64,000 nucleotides of DNA, from positions 496,001-560,000 of the forward strand of contig NZ_BBZB01000002.1 of assembly GCF_001269985.1 (NCBI RefSeq), in the 5' to 3' direction. The position numbers and the translations under genes are program-made. Numbering within the stretch: position 1 is the first letter of the stretch; each line of letters begins with the position of its first letter. The stretch is from Pseudoalteromonas sp. '520P1 No. 423' (GTDB lineage: Bacteria; Pseudomonadota; Gammaproteobacteria; Enterobacterales; Alteromonadaceae). The notes beneath the pieces are model-generated. The model did no database searches, had not been told where the DNA came from, and was given only the letters and a program-made list of their open reading frames with translations. Positions 54,134 through 64,000 of the stretch are shown piece after piece.

Positions 54134-54152
54134 ATTCGAACGCCGTTCGAAT
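54134..54152. promoter_or_regulatory. Candidate TetR operator
   Basis: Perfect 8-bp arms ATTCGAAC and GTTCGAAT around GCC. The GAACG/CGTTC core and spacing are typical of TetR/AcrR-family operators. It lies 42-60 bases before the tetR start, where it would overlap the promoter. Confidence 0.75.
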
Positions 54153-54783
54153 GTGGTTATTTTTGTTCTCATAAGTGTAAAAGTCAAGTGTTTGTTTATA
54201 ATGTGAGGCTCCAGTGGGGTTATAAATCCTAAATGTAAATCTTGAATGTAAGGGAGAATATGATGGCTAAAATATTTTATGGGAATAAGATACTGAAATG
54301 TAAAATGAGGCTTGTTTAATACTCTTATATTAATAATGCCATGATTAACTTGATTGTTTATGCCTTTCTTTATAGCCAATAAAAACAGTAGAAATACTAT
54401 AAATTTGATCGCTATTTGGGTCATTGATTCTAGCTTAAAATCTATATGACAAAGTTAAAAGTGCAATATGCGGCTTAGTTATGAACTCTTAAATTCTGTT
54501 ATAAAAAATAAAAAACTATTTATTTTAAGAATATTTTCCAATTACTAATTTGAATTTTTTTGTTGAATTGCAGGAATAGTATCCAACTTTTAAATTTGCA
54601 AAGTGCATGATTTGATTTGTTCAGATTTGTTAAATACCTTTTGTACCAGATGGTTACATTTTCATTACAAGTTAGCTAATGCTAATGACTGTCATTGTGA
54701 TTAAGTTAATGGTTAATTTTATATTAATTTAAATATAGAGGCTGGAACTTCAGTTGAGGTGAAAAATACAAGAGGTACAATTA
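54153..54783. other. Intergenic region between tetR and the M23 peptidase gene
   Basis: This 631-base A/T-rich stretch separates two divergent genes. A minus-strand frame at 54113-54424 runs across the TetR operator, lacks a family and is taken as chance. The promoter of the peptidase gene must lie towards the right end; its start is preceded by AAGAGG. Nothing else was recognised. Confidence 0.4.
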
Positions 54784-57570
54784 ATGAATATAAAAAATAC
54801 AATAATAACAAGTTTTAAAGCAGTATTTTTAAAGCTTAGTTTAATGATATTAGCATGCGCACTTTCTTATAATGTGCATGCTAATATCAGTGAATTAATA
54901 AAAGTTGAAATACCACCCCTAACTAAAAGAGATATTATTTATAACCATGATGAAATGCTGAATTTCAATATTAAAAATTATCTGAATTCAAATGCACCTC
55001 ATTTAAATCAGTATGCTGAAATAATCTCACATCATGCTGGCCGCACTTCAATTAGCCCCCAATTGATAATGTCTTTAATTGAATTTAAAACACAGCTAAT
55101 TTCAAGCTTTAATTCTGGAAAATATATTGATAAACCTTTTGGATTACTTTCTAATAAAGTTGGTTTTTCACAGCAAGTAGAAGACATAACTACAAAATTA
55201 AATACTCTTTTATTTTCAAGTACAGTAAGTACAAGCCGACAAAATAAAATAACCGATGCACATGCAAAAATTGCAATACAAAGTTTATTATCTTTGTCTC
55301 CTGAATCGCTAGATGCGAAAAGAATAATAGAAATTAAAAGTGTATTGTTTTCATCATATAAAAATGCATTTCCAATTATGGCTGTTAGTGACGTTGTAAG
55401 CACTGATGTGCCAAACTTACCACCCGTAGATTTATTGCAGTTTCCATTTCCTGTTGGCGAGTCTTGGCACGTGGGTGGTACTCATAGTTATGAAGCCGCA
55501 ATTGATTATAGCAATGGTGGTGGTTGGGGCTCTGATGTTTCACATTTATGGGTTTCAGCATCAGCGCCAGGCACTGTTATTATTCATTCATCATGCTCAA
55601 TAGAAGTGATTCATGACGGTGGTTGGTCAACGAGTTATTATCATGTTGATAATATAAGAAATCAAAATCATGATCGTGTTGAGCGTAATCAAGCGATTGC
55701 GAATTATGCTAATAATTCAGCACAAGCTTTATGTCAAGGAGGTTGGTCTGGAGGCCCTCACGCCCATGTTACCTTGAAAAAAAATGGTACGCCTTTTAGC
55801 TTAAATGGTGTCACACTCTCAGGTTATAAAGTACATGCTGGTAACAGTGATTATGATACAAATTGTAATAATTACTGGCTAGAAAAGAATGGCCAAAAAT
55901 TTTGCTCTGCGTGGTTTACTAATCCAGGTGTGGGTTCAGTTGAGCCTATTGAGGTGATTACGCTAATTAATAACCAAATTACAAATAATTTAATCGCAAC
56001 AAAAGGACAATTAAAATATTACAAAATAGATTTACCTACCAATATTAAATCATTTAAAGTCAAAACATCAGGTGGTACTGGTAATGTTGATATCTTTGTT
56101 AATAAAGGGGCTATAGCCTCAGAACAGCACCATAATTGCAAAGCAAAAAATATCAATAATAATGATGAATGTACTATTACCACCCCAGAACAAGCTAGTT
56201 GGTATGTTACTTTATCCGCGACAACTAAATATGAGAATGTGAGTTTACAGATCAGTTATAACGAAGTAGTGGAACCCATTGTAACGAATTTGATAAACAA
56301 TCAATTATTAAACAACTTAACTGCCGATAAAAATGAATCTAGACTATTTAAAATTGCAATACCTGAAAATGCGCGTAATTTAAGTGTCAAATTATTTGGT
56401 GGTAGTGGTGATGTTGATTTATATCTTCGAAAGGCAGTTACACCCACAGAAAAGTTATATGATTGCCGTTCATATAATAATGCAAATACAGAAAACTGTT
56501 TGATTTCCGAACCTACTTCTGACACGTGGTATATTTTATTGCTAGCTTATAAAGCTTATAACGGCGTTTCTATAGAGGTAAATTATATTGAAAAGGAGGC
56601 TGAACAAGTTGTTGTCCCTTTGAGTAAAGGACAGGTTATCTCAGATTTATCTGCAAGTAAAAATGAATCTAAACACTTTAAAATCAACATTCCAATTGGA
56701 GCGACTAATTTTACAGTCAATACTATTGGTAGTTCTGGTGATGTCGATATATATTTAGCTAAAAATATGATTGCAACAAGCAGTATTAAAACTACAGAAT
56801 GCAGTTATGGTACAGGCAGTCAAGAGCAATGTTTAATATCAAAGCCAAGCGAAGGGGATTGGTACATTTTACTTCATGCGTATAACGCATATAAAAATGT
56901 GACTTTACAAGCATCATATTCGCCTCATAGTGAAACGACTGACTCTAAACTCAGCAACAATGAAATAAAGAGTGGGATCTCTTTAGATACTGCAAAGTTA
57001 TCGTATTATACAATTGAAGTACCTATCGATGCTAAAAATCTAACTATTAGTACATTTGGTGGCTCGGGCGATGCAGATCTATATATTAAACATGCTAGTA
57101 ATCCAACAATTACAAATTACAAATGCCGTTCCAATAGTGATGGTAATTCTGAAACTTGTGTTGTTGATAATCCAAGTGTTGGCGTTTGGTTCATAATGTT
57201 AAAAGCATACAGTCGTTTTAGTGATTTAAATCTTCAAGCTAAGTATACCACATCAATGAATAATACAAGTGGATCACTTATGAAAAATAACATTTCAATT
57301 TTAGTTGGTCGGTGGCAGTATTACGCAGTTAATATACCAGAAGATATGAGTTATTTTTCAGTGCGAACATCTGATGGAACAGGTAATGCAGATCTTTATT
57401 TGAGAAAAGAGAATAAACCAACTTACACTCAAAATATTTGCCGTTCTAACGGAAGTGATAATACTGAAAATTGCAATATATCAACACCTTCAGCGGGAGT
57501 TTGGTATATTGGTATATTTGCATATGGTAGCAGTGCATCAGGAGTTAACTTACATGCTACTTGGGAATAA
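54784..57570 (+). CDS. Secreted LasA-like M23 metallopeptidase with five PPC domains
   Basis: A 928-residue exported protein: a signal peptide (ending LSYNVHA), a pro-region of about 185 residues, an M23 peptidase domain (about 215-385) and five C-terminal PPC domains. Zinc ligands are likely His234 and Asp241 (GGTHSYEAAIDYSN) and His328 in PHAHVTL; Tyr-His in SYYHVDN is a further active-site block. LasA and beta-lytic proteases of this type cut glycine-containing peptides such as peptidoglycan cross-bridges. Each PPC repeat has a core like GGSGDVDLYLRK, then a Cys pair and WYILL; such domains are often removed on maturation. It suggests lysis of competitor cells or protein scavenging. Confidence 0.88.
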   Translation: MNIKNTIITSFKAVFLKLSLMILACALSYNVHANISELIKVEIPPLTKRDIIYNHDEMLNFNIKNYLNSNAPHLNQYAEIISHHAGRTSISPQLIMSLIEFKTQLISSFNSGKYIDKPFGLLSNKVGFSQQVEDITTKLNTLLFSSTVSTSRQNKITDAHAKIAIQSLLSLSPESLDAKRIIEIKSVLFSSYKNAFPIMAVSDVVSTDVPNLPPVDLLQFPFPVGESWHVGGTHSYEAAIDYSNGGGWGSDVSHLWVSASAPGTVIIHSSCSIEVIHDGGWSTSYYHVDNIRNQNHDRVERNQAIANYANNSAQALCQGGWSGGPHAHVTLKKNGTPFSLNGVTLSGYKVHAGNSDYDTNCNNYWLEKNGQKFCSAWFTNPGVGSVEPIEVITLINNQITNNLIATKGQLKYYKIDLPTNIKSFKVKTSGGTGNVDIFVNKGAIASEQHHNCKAKNINNNDECTITTPEQASWYVTLSATTKYENVSLQISYNEVVEPIVTNLINNQLLNNLTADKNESRLFKIAIPENARNLSVKLFGGSGDVDLYLRKAVTPTEKLYDCRSYNNANTENCLISEPTSDTWYILLLAYKAYNGVSIEVNYIEKEAEQVVVPLSKGQVISDLSASKNESKHFKINIPIGATNFTVNTIGSSGDVDIYLAKNMIATSSIKTTECSYGTGSQEQCLISKPSEGDWYILLHAYNAYKNVTLQASYSPHSETTDSKLSNNEIKSGISLDTAKLSYYTIEVPIDAKNLTISTFGGSGDADLYIKHASNPTITNYKCRSNSDGNSETCVVDNPSVGVWFIMLKAYSRFSDLNLQAKYTTSMNNTSGSLMKNNISILVGRWQYYAVNIPEDMSYFSVRTSDGTGNADLYLRKENKPTYTQNICRSNGSDNTENCNISTPSAGVWYIGIFAYGSSASGVNLHATWE

Positions 57571-57581
57571 TAGAAGGTTAT

Positions 57582-57632
57582 AAAGATTCAATAGACTCGA
57601 ATATTCAAGGCAATCGAGTCTATTGAATCTTT
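57582..57632. terminator. Strong bidirectional terminator
   Basis: A perfect 19-bp stem (AAAGATTCAATAGACTCGA and its complement) with a 13-base loop stands between the convergent peptidase and katG genes, 11 bases past the peptidase stop codon. A T-run follows on the plus strand and an A/T-rich run on the minus strand. Confidence 0.85.
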
Positions 57633-57670
57633 TTTCGCTATTTTCGAGGGGAGAAAAAGGCTAACTGAAT

Positions 57671-59899
<2,229 letters not shown>

Positions 59900-59993
59900 T
59901 CAGATACATCATTAATTTTGATTGATATAAATCTTAGAAGTAAAGGTGTCGCTTTTATAATTGATAAAATAGAAGATAACGTTCGATTTTTTA

Positions 59994-60005
59994 ATAGTGC
60001 ACTAT
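59994..60005. promoter_or_regulatory. Palindrome in the katG-oxyR intergenic region
   Basis: ATAGTGCACTAT is a perfect 12-base palindrome, 54 bases before the oxyR start. It has the ATAG and CTAT ends of an OxyR half-site but a spacing of 4 instead of the usual 7, so its role is uncertain. Confidence 0.35.
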
Positions 60006-60058
60006 GATGACTTACTGATTAAACTCTTTGAAACGGTATTAAGAAACACCATAAAATT

Positions 60059-60970
60059 ATGATTTCATTAAAACAATTACACTATGCATTAGCGATTGAA
60101 AAAACGCTGCACTTTAAAAAAGCGGCAGAAGCGTGCAACGTATCGCAATCGGCTTTAAGTACAGCAATCAATGAACTGGAAAAACAGTTAGATATCACCA
60201 TTTTTGAGCGAAATAACAAGCAAGTTTTAATCACCAATGAAGGCAAGTTGATTCTAGATAAAGCACGAAAAGTAAAAATAGAATTAGATGAATTATTGCA
60301 AATCCCTCAGATCAGCAAAAAAGCATTTTCTGCGCCTATGAGTATCGGCGTGATCCCAACAATAGGGCCATATTTACTACCAAAAGTTTTGCCTGAAGTA
60401 CGTGCTAAATACCCTGAATTTAAACTTAAAATAATTGAAGAACAATCTCATGTGCTGGTGGATATGGTTCGCAATGGCGAGCTTGATGCGGCTATTTTAG
60501 CATTGCCTTATCCAATTGAGGGTTTGATGAGCTTTGACTTTTGGCGAGAAGATTTTTATTGGGTGTGTCACAAAGATGAATGCCCAAGTAAAGTGCAAGA
60601 GATCACCAATGAAGAGTTAGAAATTGATAAATTAATGTTATTAAAAGACGGGCACTGCTTAAAAGAGCACGCATTAGCCGCATGTAGTTTACAAAATAAA
60701 AATCAAGAGTCTGATTTTGATTCCGCCAGTTTACATACTTTAATTCAAATGGTTGCAGGTAAATTAGGTACTACCTTAGTGCCACAAATGGCATTAGATC
60801 AACTTACTTATAATGAATCAGAACTGCGAGCGATACACTTAAATGAACCAGGACCACATAGAACAATCGCTTTAGTGATCAGGCCAAATTATGTGAGAAC
60901 GAAAGAATTAACGTTATTACAAAGTATTTTTACGGAACAACTATCTGAAAAGTGTGGTTTAAAAAACTGA
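60059..60970 (+). CDS. oxyR: Peroxide-sensing LysR regulator OxyR
   Basis: A 303-residue LysR-family activator. The helix-turn-helix is HFKKAAEACNVSQSALSTAI. The ligand domain has the OxyR pattern: IGVIPTIGPYLLPKVLP, AAILALPYP, LLKDGHCLKEHALAAC and GKLGTTLVPQMALDQ. Cys200 and Cys209 have the same spacing as the redox pair Cys199/Cys208 of E. coli OxyR, so the peroxide switch is intact. It is divergent from katG, a common pairing; ahpCF is probably a further target. The length is normal. Confidence 0.95.
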   Translation: MISLKQLHYALAIEKTLHFKKAAEACNVSQSALSTAINELEKQLDITIFERNNKQVLITNEGKLILDKARKVKIELDELLQIPQISKKAFSAPMSIGVIPTIGPYLLPKVLPEVRAKYPEFKLKIIEEQSHVLVDMVRNGELDAAILALPYPIEGLMSFDFWREDFYWVCHKDECPSKVQEITNEELEIDKLMLLKDGHCLKEHALAACSLQNKNQESDFDSASLHTLIQMVAGKLGTTLVPQMALDQLTYNESELRAIHLNEPGPHRTIALVIRPNYVRTKELTLLQSIFTEQLSEKCGLKN

Positions 60971-61077
60971 AATTTGTAGGTTCAGTTTTTTAGAATGCTA
61001 TCTTCAAATTAACTTGATTTAATAAATCAGAAAAATACAGCACACTGGTTTTGTCTTAAATATCCTAGGTAAATAAT

Positions 61078-61194
61078 ATGAAAACACTATTAAATAACAT
61101 TAAATCAATCTTTACAGAAAAGACTGAAAAACAACAAGTAAGCCAATGTAATTACCCTAACAATTATTATGGCGATCAATGCTGTCAGTCTTAA
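61078..61194 (+). CDS. Possible 38-residue cysteine-containing small protein
   Basis: An ATG with AGG upstream opens a 38-codon frame: MKTLLNNIKSIFTEKTEKQQ, then VSQCNYPNNYYGDQCCQS. The first half is a basic amphipathic helix; the tail has three Cys and is rich in Asn, Tyr and Gln. The sharp change in composition and the clean start suggest a real gene rather than chance. No family is recognised and no modifying enzyme is next to it. Confidence 0.4.
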   Translation: MKTLLNNIKSIFTEKTEKQQVSQCNYPNNYYGDQCCQS

Positions 61195-61339
61195 ATTTTG
61201 ATCCTCTCTTTAATAGGGTTGGCATATAAAAATCGCGCCAACTCTATAATTTAAATTTTGTTCTTATCAATACAATTTTAAATATCCTTATTCGTATTAA
61301 TTCAATTCATATAAAATCAATATATTTCATTATTTGTTT

Positions 61340-61364
61340 GGTTCACCATGTTATATGGTGAACC
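61340..61364. repeat. 10-bp hairpin before the acetyltransferase gene
   Basis: GGTTCACCAT and ATGGTGAACC form a perfect stem with a 5-base loop, 41 bases before the ATG of the next gene. Without a T-run it is more likely a leader hairpin or binding site than a terminator. Confidence 0.5.
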
Positions 61365-61405
61365 CCAGTGGCAAAATAATAATATCTATAAAAAAGGAAT
61401 ATTTG

Positions 61406-61921
61406 ATGAGTAAAATAATTACCACATCAGACAGGTTAATAATCAGAGAGAAAGCTATAGAAGATAGTGAGTTTATTTTACAACATTATAACGAACCATT
61501 ATTTATAAAAAATATCGCGGATAAGAAAATTTATACTCTAGAAGATGCCAAGCAATTCCTTATTAATGGGCCAATAAAAAGCTATCAAGAAAATGGCTTT
61601 GGCATGTTTTTAATCGTATTGAAAGACTCTAATACGCCTATTGGTTCTTGTGGACTAATGAAGCGAGACAATACTGATGACATCGATTTAGGCTATGCAC
61701 TTATGAGTGATTATCATAAGCAAGGGTATGTGCTTGAAGCTGCAAAGGCAGTGCTGGCATTTGCAAAAAATGAAATAAAACTGACTCATATTCTTGGTTA
61801 TACCACTTTAGATAATACAGATTCTATGAATGTATTAAAAAAACTTGGCTTTAGTGAATTAGGTGAAAGTAAGTTAGCTGGTTACGATACACCGAGTATT
61901 AAATTCTCTCTCGAACTTTAA
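61406..61921 (+). CDS. GNAT acetyltransferase, RimJ/RimL type
   Basis: A 171-residue N-acetyltransferase. The start SDRLIIREKAIEDSEFILQH and the middle PIGSCGLMKRDNTDDIDLGYAL are typical of the RimJ/RimL branch. The acetyl-CoA block is HKQGYVLEAAKAVLAFAKNE, followed by DSMNVLKKLGFSELGE. I use the ATG at 61406, preceded by AAGGA, rather than upstream codons. The acceptor is unknown: ribosomal proteins, amino acids or small toxins are all possible for this branch. The next gene on the strand is a broken PhzF gene 32 bases away. Confidence 0.85.
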   Translation: MSKIITTSDRLIIREKAIEDSEFILQHYNEPLFIKNIADKKIYTLEDAKQFLINGPIKSYQENGFGMFLIVLKDSNTPIGSCGLMKRDNTDDIDLGYALMSDYHKQGYVLEAAKAVLAFAKNEIKLTHILGYTTLDNTDSMNVLKKLGFSELGESKLAGYDTPSIKFSLEL

Positions 61922-61953
61922 ATTTTAATCTCTATTTAGAAAAGGACATTCAA

Positions 61954-62238
61954 ATGAAGTGCAAGTTAGTAGATGTTTTTGCCAAAGAAAAGCTTTCAGG
62001 AAATGGATTAACCATCTTTTATTACTTTGCTGGTCATCCTTTAATTGGTTTAGCTGCACATTTGCATTAGGTATTTGGTCAAGATGAATCACATACATGG
62101 CATGTAAAACTCAATACAAAAACCGTTAAGCTTAAAACAACTAGGTTAGATAGCTATTTTGAAGCTGCAATGGAGCAGGGCAAGGCTTTGATTGCAGATA
62201 ATGGTATCTCCCTTCTTAAAATCAATAACGCAGCATAA
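61954..62238 (+). pseudogene. PhzF-family protein remnant with internal deletions
   Basis: The frame starts like PhzF/isomerase family proteins (MKCKLVDVFAKEKLSGNGLT), jumps to the conserved FAGHPLIGLAAHL block, and hits a TAA at 62068-62070. The same frame then continues in shortened form to 62236. About 40 residues between the first two blocks and most of the C-terminal half of a normal 260-300-residue protein are missing. The catalytic Glu region is lost, so it is not functional. Confidence 0.72.
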
Positions 62239-62460
62239 ATCATTTTTAAACCAACCTTTTAGGCATTTCACAGGAACTTACTCTCTGCGTTCCAACTTAT
62301 TAAAAGGGAATGCCATTCTTGCAAAGTAGCTTACATAGACTTTGTTTAATCAAGGTGTGAAAAAATCAATCTGTATTGGTTTTTATTTTATATTTCTGTA
62401 TCTATTTTGATTTTTAATTCTTTTTATAATCATTTTTAAAAATTATTTGAGAAGTAAAAA

Positions 62461-62885
62461 ATGAAAATAGAATTAACCACATCGGCTTCAAAAGAAGACG
62501 CAAAAACTATAAGCAAGGTATTATTGAGTTTAATAAAAAAGCAATTGCAGATCTTGAGCCAAATCAAGCTGAAGTTAACTTTTCAGTATTTGCTCGAAAT
62601 GATATGAATGAAGTAATAGGTGGAGTACGTTGTACCTGTTACTGGAATACATTGCATATAGAAGTATTATGGCTTTCAAAATCCTGCAGAGGGCAAGGCA
62701 TAGTTAATAAACTTGTAAAACAAGCAGAGCTGTTTGCCATCGAAAACGGCTGTGAAAAAGCATTTGTAGAAACTACAAGCTGGCAAGCAAAACCTTTTTA
62801 TGAAAAGGCTGGTTATGAACATGTAGCCACTTTGCCTGATAGACCAAAAGGGCACGCATCTCAGTATTTAACTAAAATGTTATAA
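62461..62885 (+). pseudogene. GNAT acetyltransferase gene with a one-base deletion
   Basis: From the ATG at 62461 the protein begins MKIELTTSASKEDAKTIS. One base is then missing near 62512-62518. In the next frame it goes on IIEFNKKAIADLEPNQAEVN, IGGVRCTCYWNTLHIEVLWL, CRGQGIVNKLVKQAELFAIE and KPFYEKAGYEHVATLPD, a complete GNAT fold with the acetyl-CoA loop. Only this frameshift prevents a full 140-residue product; a shorter protein could start at the ATG at 62604. Confidence 0.85.
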
Positions 62886-63122
62886 ACGCATTTAGCTCTG
62901 TTTCCCAATGTAACCTATACACTTAGGTTATGATTGTCTTATAAATTTGAAATAGATTTTATATGCCGGTAAGTTAATTTGTTTAACTGGCATTGTTCTT
63001 ATTGCAATGTAAATTTATTAATCAAATACGAATTTTAAGTGCAAAGTATTCAGTGGTTTAAATGTTTAAAAATTGGGCTTAAAAAAAATTATAAATATGT
63101 GTTTCAAGTAGGATAAGTATAA
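62886..63122. other. Intergenic region before ggt
   Basis: This 237-base A/T-rich gap contains no gene. A weak inverted repeat is spread over 62990-63010 (CCGGTAAGTT and AACTGGC). It should contain the ggt promoter; an AAGTAGGA ribosome binding site lies close to the start. Confidence 0.4.
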
Positions 63123-64000
63123 ATGGTACAACAAAAACGCCTCTTAGTTAAAAAAATAGCATTAAGTGCGCTATTAGTAATGAGTGCAAGTCAGTTAAGT
63201 GCAGCAACAAAAAGTCATATTGATGATAGCGCAGCAATTATTCGATATGACACTATACATCATCCTGTTATCGGGGAAGATGGCATGGTTTCAAGCCAAC
63301 GTATGCTCGCAAGTGAAATTGGTGCACAGATATTAGCGCAAGGTGGAAATGCAATTGATGCTGCAGTTGCAACAGGTATTGCTTTGGCTGTGGCATTACC
63401 AAGAGCGGGGAACTTAGGTGGTGGTGGCTTTATGCTTGCGTATATTGCTGAAGAAGATAAAACGATAGCAATCGATTATCGCGAAATGGCACCTAAAAAA
63501 GCACATAGAGATATGTTTTTAGATAAAGACGGCGATGTAGATAATAAAAAAGCACGTTTTAGTCATTTATCATCGGGTGTACCAGGTACTGTTGCAGGTT
63601 TGTCATATGCTTTAGAAAAGTATGGCACTATGAGCTGGAAGCAAGTAGTCACACCTGCAATAAAACTCGCTGAACAAGGTATTTTGGTATCATATGATCT
63701 ATCCGAAAACCTGAAAAGCCGTAAAGCTTGGCTTACTTCAAACAAAGCAACTGCCGAGGCATATTTTAAAGCGGGTGGCGATGCTTACCAAGTAGGTGAA
63801 ACCTTAGTGCAATCAGACCTTGCTTGGACTTTGAAACGCCTTGCTGAAAAAGGGCCATCAGAGTTTTATCAGGGTGAAATTGCCAAACGTATTGTAAAAG
63901 ATATGGCTAAAAACGGTGGTTTAATCACGCTTGATGACATGAAAAGCTACAAAGTAGCTCAAAGAGAAGCGATCACAACAACTTATAATGGTTACCAAGT
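63123..64000 (+). CDS. ggt: Gamma-glutamyltransferase (5' part, runs off the window)
   Basis: The first 292 residues of an exported gamma-glutamyltranspeptidase, which cleaves glutathione and transfers its glutamyl group in the periplasm. A signal peptide (LLVKKIALSALLVMSASQLSA) is followed by MVSSQRMLASEIGAQILAQG, NAIDAAVATGIALAVALPR, GNLGGGGFMLAY (substrate loop), AIDYREMAPKKA with the Arg that binds the glutamate carboxylate, and HLSSGVPGTVAGLSYALEKYG. The autoprocessing Thr that starts the small subunit lies beyond the window. No ATG upstream is better. Confidence 0.93.
   Translation, partial: MVQQKRLLVKKIALSALLVMSASQLSAATKSHIDDSAAIIRYDTIHHPVIGEDGMVSSQRMLASEIGAQILAQGGNAIDAAVATGIALAVALPRAGNLGGGGFMLAYIAEEDKTIAIDYREMAPKKAHRDMFLDKDGDVDNKKARFSHLSSGVPGTVAGLSYALEKYGTMSWKQVVTPAIKLAEQGILVSYDLSENLKSRKAWLTSNKATAEAYFKAGGDAYQVGETLVQSDLAWTLKRLAEKGPSEFYQGEIAKRIVKDMAKNGGLITLDDMKSYKVAQREAITTTYNGYQ

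Noticed and set aside
54113..54424. 103-residue minus-strand frame with a hydrophobic start
   Set aside because: It runs across the TetR operator and promoter region, has no ribosome binding site and no recognisable family.
59994..60005. Confident OxyR binding site
   Set aside because: The ATAG and CTAT ends are 4 bases apart instead of 7, and no second half-site with the right phase is seen; it is kept only as a weak candidate.
63563..63745. Minus-strand frame inside ggt
   Set aside because: It is the shadow of an intact gamma-glutamyltransferase reading frame.

Overview
The window is AT-rich (about one third G+C by eye) and reads as a marine gammaproteobacterium of the Alteromonadales type (Pseudoalteromonas, Colwellia, Catenovulum or similar). 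The pointers are secreted sulfatases and GH29 enzymes for algal glycans, DUF3083 and DUF3429 proteins, RND pumps, an OxyR-KatG pair and an IS3 relative. This placement is an inference; no rRNA or tRNA gene is visible.

Layout. 1-3.2 kb: the tail of an unidentified gene, a RelBE-type toxin-antitoxin pair, an MmcQ/YjbR protein and a GNAT acetyltransferase gene whose start is split by 17 copies of an 8-bp repeat. 3.2-9.8 kb: sulfated-glycan degradation, with a leftward sulfatase-GH29-GH29 operon and a divergent second sulfatase. 10-15.7 kb: a complete tripartite RND efflux operon. 15.9-22.8 kb: an octaheme cytochrome with HEAT/TPR repeats, a MITE-like element, a periplasmic binding protein, a chemoreceptor and a DUF3083 protein. 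23-25.2 kb: an aldo/keto reductase and a class II fructose-bisphosphate aldolase. 26.4-30.1 kb: a secreted beta-helix protein divergent from a GntR/FCD regulator with two winged helices. 31-42 kb: a leftward catabolic block of mutarotase, KDG kinase, mannitol-dehydrogenase-family reductase, altronate dehydratase, lactonase, L-galactonate dehydrogenase, malic enzyme, a third sulfatase and a FucP-type symporter. Two same-orientation copies of a hairpin repeat bracket this block. 42-44.5 kb: a decayed IS3 element and broken SDR and DUF1428 genes. 44.9-54 kb: AhpCF, small genes, and a TetR-controlled RND pump. 54.8-64 kb: a LasA-like M23 peptidase with five PPC domains, periplasmic KatG with divergent OxyR, GNATs (one broken), a broken PhzF gene and the start of gamma-glutamyltransferase.

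How it fits together. The enzyme set matches an oxidative L-galactose route better than an L-fucose route. The sugar enters by FucP and is mutarotated; the aldo/keto reductase makes the lactone and the amidohydrolase opens it to L-galactonate. The LgoD-like dehydrogenase gives D-tagaturonate, the reductase D-altronate, UxaA KDG and KdgK KDPG. No KDPG aldolase gene is in the window. The GH29 enzymes, three sulfatases and perhaps the beta-helix protein would release the sugar from a sulfated algal galactan. Only the reading of the parts rests on the sequence; the whole pathway and its substrate are inference.

At least nine genes are broken by single-base indels, nonsense changes, deletions or tandem duplications. 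They sit in accessory stretches, while core and catabolic genes are intact.
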